NCBI RefSeq assembly: GCF_021917145.1
Contig: NW_025813938.1
Span: forward strand, 1,992,856 to 2,056,855
Length of the DNA: 64,000 nt
From: Hypomesus transpacificus
Taxonomy: Eukaryota; Chordata; Actinopteri; Osmeriformes; Osmeridae
Direction: 5' to 3'
Under the pieces are notes generated by a model. That model was given only the letters and a program-made list of their open reading frames with translations. It was not told the origin of the DNA and did no database searches. Of this stretch, positions 38,301 to 49,900 are shown piece by piece (the stretch's first letter is position 1; each line of letters opens with the position of its first letter). Position numbers and translations under genes: made by a program.

Positions 38301-41300
38301 GGGAGAGGGGGCGGGGGAGAGGCCCCTCGGGTGTTCAGGCGCCAGTCGAGACTCGGCAGGACGAACCCTGATCTTGACGTGGGTCCTCTTGCGGAGCCAC
38401 TTCTCCCTGGGTTTGGACGGGGTGAACTCTGACACCTCCTTGCCGTCCAGCTCCAGGATGCTGGAGTTATCATGCCTCATCACCTGCAGGGAAGACACAC
38501 GATGAAGCTTAATCTGTAAGGTGTGGCAGAGTCGCTGGGAAGGCTCTACCTTAAAATCCCTCACGGTTAAAACCCCTACCCACTTTTTATTAATCGAATT
38601 TAACGGGCACATTTGAAATCGATTTTATGTCTATATACAGTGCCCTCCAAAAGTATTGGAACAGTGAGGCCATTTCCTTTATTTTTGCTGTAGACTGAAA
38701 ACATTTGGGCTTGACATCAAACGATGAATGTGAAACCAGAGATCAACGTTTCAGCTTTTATTTCCAGGTATTTACATCAGGATCTGATGCACAAATTAGA
38801 AAATATCACCTTTTTGTTCGAACCCACCCATTTGTCACGTGAGCAAAAGTAATGGAACATGTGACTGACAGGTGTGTTTTGTTGCCCAGGTGTGTCCTAT
38901 TACATACATTATTCAATCAATAAATACCACTGAATGTCTACACTCAGGTTCAGATTGGGTAAGATAGGTTTTGTCTATGCAGACTGTATTCAGAGGTGAA
39001 AACAACATGAAAACCAGAGCGCTGTCTTTGGGTGAAAAACAAGCAATTGTGAGTCTTAGAGAAGATGGAAAATCAATCAGAGCCATTGCAGAAACATTGG
39101 CCATAGCCAGTACAACCATTTGGAATGTCCTGAAGAAGAAGAAAACTACTGGTGTACTAAGTAACAGACGTCGAACAGGTAGACCAAGGAAAACATCAGC
39201 AGTTGATGACAGAAACACTGTGAGAGCTGTAAAGAAAGACCCTAAAACAACTGTTAGTGAGATCAGCAACAACCTCCAGATGGCAGGAGTGAAGGTATCA
39301 CTATCTACTGTTTGCAGAAGACTTCATGAACAAAAGTACAAGGGCTACACCAGAAGATGCAAACCACTCATTAGCAAGAAGAATAGGAAGGCCAGGCTGG
39401 AATTTGCCAAAAAGTACAGAGATGAACCTCAAAAATTCTGGGACAAAGTTTTATGGACTGATGAGACAAAGATTAACTTTTACCAAAGTGATCGAAAGGC
39501 TAAAGTTTGGAGAAAGAAAGGAACTGCTCATGATCCCAAACACACAAGCTCATCTGTGAAACACGGTGGAGGTAATGTCATGGCTTGGGCTTGCATGGCT
39601 TCTTCTGGGACGGGCTCATTAATCTTCATTGAGGATGTAACACATGATGGCAGCAGCAAAATGAACTCGGAAGTCTACAGAAACATTTTGTCTGCCAATT
39701 TAAGGAAAGATGCAACCAAACTGATTGGCAGAGCCTTCATCATGCAGCAAGATAACGACCCAAAACACACTGCCAAAACAACAAAGGAGTTCATCAGGGG
39801 CAAGAAATGGAAGGTATTAGACTGGCCAAGTCAATCTCCAGACTTAAACCCTATAGAGCATGCATTTTACCTGCTTAAGAGGAGACTGAAGGGAGGAACC
39901 CCACAAAACAAACAACAACTGAAAGAGGCTGCAGTGAAAGCCTGGGAAAGCATCAAAAAGGAAGAATGCAAAAGTTTGGTGACGTCAATGGGTCACAGAC
40001 TTGCTGCAGTTATTGAAAGCAAAGGATTTGCAACTAAATATTAAGTCTTATTCACTTAAATATGTTTTAAGTATATCTGTTCCAATACTTTTGATCACAT
40101 GACAAATGGGTGGATTCAAACAAATTGTGATATTTTCTTAATTGTGCATCAGATCCTGATGTAAATACCTGGAAATAAAAGCTGAAACGTTGATCTCTGG
40201 TCTCACGTTCATTATTTGATGTCAAGCCCAAATGTTTTCAGTCTACAGCAAAAATAAAGGAATTCGCCTCACTGTTCCAATACTTTTGGAGGGCACTGTA
40301 TAACCTGTGTATATATATATATATATGTTTTGTTTTGGGCGGGGGGCTGTGTGCCGACCTGGCGCAGCAGGAAGGAGACCACGTCAGTGGACTCCCAGTA
40401 GGAGGCGTGGAACAGGTGAGGCAGCGCCACGGTGGGGAAGGCCGTCAGTGCGTCGGGGCAGTAGAGGGCAAAATCCATCCTCTTTGTGCCCCACCAGCGG
40501 GCTGCGACTGCATCGGGGGTAGAGGCGCATGGGTGAGGATGGGGGAGGAGGGAAGGAGGAGGGAGGAATGGAGGCCTCCCGTGTCACTCCCATGAAGGGG
40601 GTCAAACATGTTTAAACGTGGAGCCTGTTTCCAGACATGACACTGAATCAACGGCCATTTATTCCACAGCAGATCCTTTAGCTAGGAAGGAGGAAAGGAT
40701 TTCAAGTATAAATAGAGAGGAAATATTAATATGAATGTAAAAATCAGTGTGGAAAAAAATCAAGATCAAATGTTAGTTGCGACAAAAAAGCATGATTGTG
40801 TTAGTAAGAAAAATAACTAAAGGTGGATTTTTATTGTATTATTTACACAAAAGAAAAGAGTTTATACACAGTGCTTCAGTCACAAGTCCTTAGTCCTGTG
40901 TCCTACTAGAACTTACTGAACTCTTACTCCACCGATTTTCTGCCAAATACTGTGTCCATGTTTCTAAAAATACTTCCTAACAGCTGTGATGAGACGACTC
41001 ACTGAACCGGCTAAGATGGGTCTTTGTTGGCTGGTTTTCTCTGGTGGGTGTTGAGAGGTGCACAGCTGAACGGTGACTACCCTGTTATCAAGCCTCGCAC
41101 AGACTACAAAGCAACAATTATTCCCAGAAGAACAAGATTCTTAGTTCAGAAAAAAATCTAACAGACTAAGCCAAAGAACAGAGAAACTTTCGGAAGACCA
41201 GAAGCTGAAGACGGGAGTGGCAATTATGTTCTGTGTTAGAAGAAGCGGAAGGAAGTGTTGGGCTGAAGACGAGTTCTGCTCGAGTCCCATCAAGAAGAAG

Positions 41301-43890
41301 TACCTTCGTCCACTTCAGTCTGAGAGTCCAGAGAGATCAGGTCACACATGGCGTTCTCCAGCCCTGCAGAGAGGCAGGGTTCGTCCGTGCCCGACGGGCT
41401 CAGACTTCTGTTAGTCTCAGTGCCAGCATCCAGGTCTGGGTCTGGCCGTTGCTTGCGCCCAGCTCCCAGCTCCTGAGGGCCCGGGGGCGGGGCGGGGCTG
41501 GCGTTCCTGCGGGACTTGGGTGGACTTCTCAGGAAGAACTTATTTTGTGAGGACAAGGCCAGCTGGGACAAAAGGCTGACCTTTTTTGACTGGTTAGTTT
41601 GGCACGTTTGTGCTACGGGAAACAAAGAGAAACACAACAAAGACAAAAAGAAAGTGAACGTGATGAATGAATGAATGATGGATGGCTGGTGATGACGTAA
41701 GACACATTGAACCGCTTTTCCTTCTTTCACTACACGGACGGTTCCATTATAGCAGCTGGTTTAATAATAACCTGAAAATACAATCCTGAAAGAAATATGA
41801 ATTAGCATTCTGCAGGTGCTCACATAATCACCAGGTGAACCTGAAAAGGAGCAATAGATCTGTACATCAATGTGTCAGTGAGAATATATGTGTGTATCTT
41901 AAGATATCGCAGTCATATCCTAACGAATAACAGTATGTGTTCGGTAAAATGAGCTTACATAAGAACAAGTTCAGTAGCATGGTTTAGCACAGTGGTTCTC
42001 AACCCTGGTCCTCAAGTACCATGTTTTAGATGTTTCCCTGCTCCAACACACCTGATTCAAATGAATGTTCGTTACCAGGCTTCTACAGAGCTAGATAACG
42101 ACCCATTTATTTGAATCAGGTGTGTTGGAGCAGGGTAACATCTAAAACATGCAGGACAGGGGGTACTTGAGGACCAGGGTTGACAAACACTGGTTTAGTG
42201 GTTGTGTGCCGTGCGGTGTGTTGCGTTCCTGGAGGTGCGTCTGAACTGGGGAAGAGGGTGAGACTGGGACAATCAACATCCAACACTTGGTCGTCTGGCA
42301 GACAGTGCGACAGGGAGTGGACGATGCAGGAATGACTCAGCAGAACAGGGACTCTTCACATGCATGGCAAACACATGGGATAAATGCAGCGCTCTTCCTG
42401 CATTTCCCCGGAGGTAGAGAGTGGGGTGAGGCTTTCTCCCTCTGTGGGGTTTAAAGGGAAAAGGTCTTGTCTCTCCCTGCTTATGGGAGTGAGTGATAAC
42501 TGGTGTCATACTGCGCTCGAGCGGGTCTGGGCAGGCCTGGGACGTTTAATCAAGGCAGACAGAGCTAGTGGATTGCCTATCCGCTCGAGTTTTCAACTAC
42601 CGTGCAGGCTGAGTGCAGAGTGAGAGAAAAGAGGGTGAGGAGGAGACAGGATGATAGAGAGAGATAAGAGAGCTCCAGTTGACTGAGAGAGAGGGAGAGA
42701 GAGGAGGGAGGGAGGGAGAGAGGAGGGAGGGGGAGAGAGAGAGGAGGGAGGGAGGGAGCGAGAAGAGAGATAAGAGAAAAAGAACGAGAAAGAGACAGAG
42801 AGAACCGTGTGTGTGTGACTGCACGTTAGTGAGCGTGAGAGAGAGAGGAGAGAATCGGTGGTAACAGGAACACTTACTGTTGGCTATGTTGGTGGCAGTG
42901 TAACTGTCTGCCATTCCTGAGGCCTGGCTGGCAATGCTGGCCTCACTGGCCCTCCGCAGCCCCCGAGACTGGGGCCCCGTTATGGGGGACGAGGGGTACG
43001 AACTGTCCATGAAGACACCACCATGAGACTGAACAACATCCGCTAGTGAGTTGAAACAAGGAGATCTCATTAGACAAGGACAAAGGGGGAGAGCGGGAGA
43101 GGAGGGGAGGGGGAGGAGGCCGAGAAATGTGACGCCAGGCCAGATTCTCGCCGGACGTGAGACTGGGGGGCGACGGCCGCGGTCACATTTCAGGGACAGT
43201 GATGGGGTCACGCGACGGTCGGATGAGTACAACAGATGATGACAAGCTCTCTAACACTCACTCACACTCACAGTTTTAGCGGTTTCACAGGTGGCTCGTG
43301 TCAATGGGCATTGTGTGAGTCAAGTTAGAACAAACTTAGCTGAAAATATAAGGTATATTCATATTCAAAACACCTTTCAGGGGCATCCCCCAAAAGAGGA
43401 AATAACACAAAGACGTACAAACGCATATCTAAGGGACTGGATTCCTTGTCTGCAAACACAACACATCAAACACACAACACACCACACAGTCTCTACAGCT
43501 TCCACTATTACTGTGCCAATAGAAGAATTAGTCTTGACAGACAAAACTGCGGACCCCACTCTTATAGTGGAGCTATAGAGAGACAGTAGTGCCACACCAC
43601 AAACACAGAAGCACATTTCTTCCTGCCCTTGCCAAGGGCACCTATCATCTGTGGCAGCGCTGTAGCTAACCCCCTTCAGTTCTCCTCCAGGTCAAAATCC
43701 TCTCTAACATGTAACACAGCAGTCGTTCCGGCTAGTTAAATAGCCGCCGTTGGCATGTTTGTAATAGCACACCGATATGAAATATTTATCAAAGACACCA
43801 ATAAACCATGTAACACAGAACCGGCCTTTTGATTTGTCTCGGTCAACAGGCTACGACAGGAGATCTAGGAGGAGTTGGGTTCACGGGGGT

Positions 43891-43941
<51 letters not shown>

Positions 43942-46900
43942 GGTGACCTGGAGAGGCCTGAGGTGTGACCCCTAATCCTAGGGACAGGGGTGACCTGAGG
44001 TGACCCCGGTCCAGGCCCTCATTCTCACAGTGACCTCATGCGGCGACACTGGGAATGCAGTGACAGGGAGGAGGGAGGGGAAGTGACATCACAAAACACC
44101 ACAGGGAGGAAGGATGATGATGCAGGTCGTCTGACACGCAGTGAGAGAGGAGAGGAGGAAGAGAGGAGAATGAGCGGAGAGGAGAGGGGCTAGGATTCAG
44201 GTAAAGGGAGACTGTACACACACTCCAGGTTGGCGGGTGTGGACTTGAGGGAGCTCTCCTGCCAGTTTAACACAGGCACGGGGATACACGTCTCACTGAT
44301 GGTCTCCTGGCAACGCAGGAACAGGGGCGTCCCGCTGTCAGGCAGGAGCTGAGGGTTGCTCTGGACTGTCTCCACTACAGAGAGGGGTCAGGGGTCAGGG
44401 GTCAGGGGTCGGGCGTGCAGATAAGGAGGGCGGGGAGGCCGAGGGAGAAAGAGAAAGGAGACAGGGAAGACAAGAGAGAGACAGGAAGGCAGAACCAGAA
44501 CGTGAGACAGGAGAGACGAGTCGAAGCCTTTACAGTCAAGAGTTCAGCGATGAGGTGCCTGGATGCTTACGAGATTGATTCTTTAGTCAAATCACGTCTG
44601 AATACAGAATCACAAACCTAAATGAATCTATTAAACGTTCTTAATATTTAACGCTTTCTTGATTAGCTTCTATGAATGGTATTCTGGACCACCTGGAGCG
44701 ATCTCTATTTTAATTAAAATTATAACTTTTTATTAACCTCATAAATATATTCCACACCCCGCAGCTTCTCAGGGTTATAAAGGGATTATTACCCATAAAA
44801 AAAAACGTTTGTTTCCCCTAACCCCTTTTCCTCCACTGAGAAGCGCATTGTGTTGCCTCCTGGTATGAAATGCGCAATACAAATAAAGTTTGTTTTTACT
44901 ACTGAAGTTACAGTAAAGCATAATAATCAAATCCGAAAATCTTGCCAAACTTTTATACCTTTGAGGAAGTTCAAAACACCAGGCTAGTCTCTAGAACTGC
45001 AAGGGCAAGTTAAAACAGAGATCTTACAAGCCCCCCAAAAAACACAAAGATGTGTCAATCACTTTCCAAACAACACTAAGCACAGTTGTAAAACTCCAGT
45101 GTATCAGACTGTCAGATCACAGGCAGCACGTTCTCCTGCATTGCTAACGTGGTCAAAAGAAGACGTTTAACTAATAACGTGCTGTATTAGTTCACTTCTA
45201 TTGTCTGTGACACATAACACATAGCACCTAGAGGGATGGGCCGAACAGGAGTTCCTGTATATAGGATTTCTGTACACTTCTTATTTTCATGTATGCTTCA
45301 AGGTGACATGTCACCATTCATGTTTGTATGTGTCCCTGTGTGTGTGATAAATCTGTTGTGCATGCGTGTGTGTGTTGTGAAGCTGTTGTGTGTGTGTGTT
45401 TTGTGAAGCTGTCATGTGTGTGTGTTTTGTGAAGCTGTCATGTGTGTGTGTGTGTGTGTGAGTGAGTGTGTGTGTGTGTGCGTGTGTGAGTGAGCGTGTG
45501 TGTGTGTGTGGAGGGCTCACCCAGCAGGGCAGAGTGTCCGTCCCCCAGGGGGAAGCGCTGGTAGCGGGGCACGCTGAAGGGGGGCAGCAGGTGGAACTTC
45601 TTCTCCAGGAGGGGCTCCAGGCGGGAGGCTGAGGGGTCGGCAGGGTGGAACAGGTTGTACACCTGCTGGCAGGCCGGCCGCAGCAGGGCCACTGAGGGGA
45701 GACACCACAGGGGGCCAGGGGGGGGTGGAGGGGGGAGGGGGCATTGGGGGGGTTAACAGAACCATCCCATAAGTGAACGACATTATAACCATGATGACGC
45801 ATGGTCTCATATTATAACCATGACGACGCGGGGTCTCATATTATAACCGTGACGACGCATGGTTTCATATTATAACCATGACGACGCGGGGTCTCATATT
45901 ATAACCGTGACGACGCATGGTCTCATATTATAACCGTGACGACGCATGGTCTCATATTATAACCATGACGACGTGTGGCGTGGGGTTGGATGGGCGTGTA
46001 GGGCTCCTCACCGTCCAGAGAGGGGATCACCGTCTTCCTCAGCGCCAGCACCAGACCCAGCGGGGAGCCAAACAGGAAGAAGTCGGCCACCTCAAAGTCA
46101 AACTTCCCCAGGGAGCTTCCGTCCAGCATGGTGCTGCTGCTGGACCTGCGGGACACGGCGTCACTCCGCAGCATGCTGGAGTGCAGGCTGAGGGGGCACA
46201 CACACACACCAGCCAATCACAACCCGGCAATATTTCATGGTGAGGCTAACAAAATATTTTCTAAAGGTTTGAAAAAAGTTTGGGGAAGGAAAAATAAAGT
46301 TTCTAAAGGTCGTCGTCGTCATCTGCCGCTTGTCCGGGGATCGGGTCGCGGGGGCAGCGACCTAAGCAGGGAGGCCCAGACTTCCCTCCCCCCGGCCACT
46401 TCCGCCAGCTCTTCCTGGGGGACCCCAAGGCGTTCCCAGGCCAGCTGAGAGACATAGTCCCTCCAGCGTGTCCTGGGTCTTCCCCGGGGCCTCTTCCCAG
46501 TGGGACGTGCCCGGAACACCTCACCAGGGAGGCGTCCAGGAGGCATCCTAATCAGATGCCCGAGCCACCTCAGCTGGCTCCTCTCGACGCGGAGGAGCAG
46601 CGGTTCTACTCTGAGCCCCTCCCGGATGATCGAGCTTCTCACCCTATCTCTAAGGGAGAGCCCGGACACCCTACGGAGAAAGCTCATTTCGGCCGCTTGT
46701 ATTCGCGATCTCGTTCTTTCGGTCACTACCCATAGTTCGTGACCATAGGTGAGGGTAGGAACGTAGATCGACTGGTAAATAGAGAGCTTCGCCTTTCGAC
46801 TCAGCTCCTTCTTCACCACGACGGACCGATGCAGAGCCCGCATCACTGCGGACGCCGCACCGATCCGCCTGTCGACCTCGCGCTCCATTCTTCCCTCACT

Positions 46901-49900
46901 CGTGAACAAGACCCCGAGATACTTGAACTCCTCCGCTTGGTTCAGGATCTCCTCCCCGACCCGGAGATGGCACTCCACCCTTTTCCGGTCGATTACCATG
47001 GCCTCAGATTTGGAGGTGCTGATTCGCATCCCAGCCGCTTCACATTCGGTTGCGAACCGCTCCAGTGAGAGCTGAAGGTCACGGCCCGATGAAGCCAACA
47101 GGACCACATCATCCGCAAAAAGCAGCGACCCGATCCTGAGGTCACCAAACCGGACCCCCTCAACACCCTGGCTGCGCCTAGAAATTCTGTCCATATAGGT
47201 AATGAACAGAATCGGTGACATAGGGCAGCCCTGGCGGAGTCCAACCCTCACCGGAAACAAGTTCGACTTACTACCGGCAATGCGGACCAAACTCTGGCAC
47301 CGGTCGTACAGGGACCGGACAGCCCCGATCCGGAAATCCGGTACCCCGTACTCTCGGAGCACCCCCCACATGAGCCCCCGAGGGACACGGTCGAACGCCT
47401 TTTCCAAATCCACAAAACATGTGTAGACTGGTTGGGCGAACTCCCATGTACCCTCCAGGACTCCGCGGAGGGTATAAAGCTGGTCCACTGTTCCACGGCC
47501 AGGACGAAAACCACATTGCTCCTCCTGAATCCGAGGTTCGACAATCCGACGGACCCTCCTCTCCAGGACCCCTGAATAGACTTTCCCAGGGAGGCTGAGG
47601 AGTGTGATCCCCCTAAAGTTGGAGCACACCCTCCGGTCCCCCTTTTTAAAGAGGGGAACCACCACCCCGGTCTGCCAGTCCAGAGGCACTGTCCCCGATG
47701 TCCACGCGATGTTGCAGAGTCGTGTCAACCAAGACAGCCCTACAACATCCAGTTGTCCAACATCCTCTTTTTTTTTTTTTTTTTTTTTTTCTCAGTTTCT
47801 AAAGGTTAGAGAAATATTTTCTACAAAAAGCTTTCACGTTTTCTTCATTCACGGGAGGACGGGACTGTCGAGCCCTGCTCACGCACCCCCCACCCCTGCC
47901 ACACCCCCACCCCTCCCACACCCCCACCTGGACAGGAAGGCCTGGTGCTGCTTGATGGTGTCCAGCTCGTAGGACGAGTCGCTCCTCTTGCGGGGCAGCG
48001 GCCTCCGGGGCTCTTCAGCGCCCCCGCAGCGTGGGATGTCGATGTTGCTGCGGCTCAGGTGGCGGCTGCCCTCCAGGGTGGGCGAGGTGGAGCCAAGCCC
48101 GCTGCTGATCACGATGCCAGGGGAGAGCAGGTCCTGGTCCTGCACGCCCCCAGAGGAGGAGGGAGGGAGGAGCGTTTAGGGTGGGTGTGGAGGGATAGTG
48201 GGGGTGAGGGGTGAAGTGGGGAGGGAGGGGGTTGCAGTATAGGTGGGGGTGAGGGTGTAGGTGAGGGGTGAGAGGGGTGTAGGTGAGGGTGAGAGGGGTG
48301 TAAGAGGGGGGTAGCTGAGGGTGAGAGGGGTGTAAGAGGGGGGTAGCTGAGGGTGAGAGGGGTGTAAGAGAGGGGTAGGTGAGGGTGAGAGGGGTGTAAG
48401 AGGGGGGTAGCTGAGGGTGACAGGGGTGTAAGAGGGGGGTAGGTGAGGGTTACCTGCACGCTCACTAGGCTGCCCCTGCGGCTGCTGTTCTGGCTCTCAC
48501 ACACCGTCTGGTTGCTGCTGCACAGGGCGTCAAAACCCAGGATTCCCCCAACGCAGTCTCCGATCACACACACCTGGCGGGGGCAGGGGGCAGGGGGCAG
48601 GGGGCAGGGGGCAGGGGGCACGGGGCAGGGGGCAGGGGGTGATGGGGCAGGGAGACACCATCGTTAGATATCAATGCAGCCACACACACACAAGTGGGTT
48701 CAAATGATTTTAGACTCATTAAATTCAATAACTGGTTCATCAAAACACCCACACACAGACATACTGTGTGTACACACACACCTCATAATTGCATGAAATT
48801 AGGATGTGTCATTCTCGACCAATAGATCAAATCATCCACTTGTAGCAGAGAGTCAACAGACAAAGCTTGGTACCATCCACACCTTTCCCCTACCCCCGAA
48901 AAGGGGGAAGGGTCCTTCCCCTTTGTCTGTATCTCCCAGAAGTAGAAGCTTCAAAGCCCTGACCCAGCATGGGGTCAGGAACAGAGACCACATGGTCACA
49001 CAGTATCAGACAAAGGAGTATAAGGGAGAACTTTCTTTCGTGGATTTACAAACATATTTCTCAAGGACTACATGGCTCATGGACACTAATTCAATGACAG
49101 TAGTCGATGTGTTATAATGTGTGTTTTCTCATTTACCTAGAACGTGTTTAATTGATGTTTGATTATAACTCCCCTTCAGATATAGTTAAATCAGTCAATC
49201 TTGATATCAAAATAATTGTATCATACTAACAAAACCAGTTATGAACGTTGTATTGCTCTATTCTGAAGTTTAAGCATTTCATGGACATTTGAGATAATGG
49301 AATTTAAACTATCAGCCACTTCACACCTCTGGGCAGATCTCAAGACGACGCCCAGGTGGAAGTAACTGACCAATGAGAGAGGTCACCTTCACACGGATGA
49401 CCCCCTGTTGTTTGGAGTATAAAGTCGCCAAACGTACAATCACCCCCGCTTGTTTGTAGGATTAACTTGGGGTGAACGCGTCACTCTCTAACCTTTACCT
49501 CATAACCTGCATATTCACTTTGCGCCCGGAACTTTGACGAGAGATTCCGTTTCCTATTCGTTGGATATAACGAACCATTGACTCCGTTCTTCAAACCGAC
49601 AAAAGTAACTGCGATTTGCAATATTTCTTACTTGTGACATATTGGCATGTTGTGATTGAATTGTCGATGTTTGATTGTATTTTACAAATGATTTAACTTG
49701 ACCATCGTTAGGTCAGTTGCTATTGATCGTCCATTGTTACTATAGAAGCCTCTTCCTCTGTACCTCTTCCTCACTCTCTCTCTCTCCTCCCCCTCCACAC
49801 GCGCTCTACGCAGCCATTGTGTAGTGCGCTCTAATTAGAATTTAGGCCTACTTTACTGCTTTAGCCCAACTGACCCATAACTTATCTGGTATGTGTTCAC

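Noticed and set aside
37813..38505. Gly/Glu/Arg-rich plus-strand frame of 230 codons
   Set aside because: Antisense shadow of the same minisatellite and of pitpnm2 exons.
37917..38612. Proline-rich minus-strand frames of 175-231 codons
   Set aside because: These are read-through of the exon at 38,367-38,483 into the GGGGGAGAGG minisatellite of the adjoining intron.
38913..39272. Minus-strand 119-codon frame
   Set aside because: Antisense to the Tc1 transposase.
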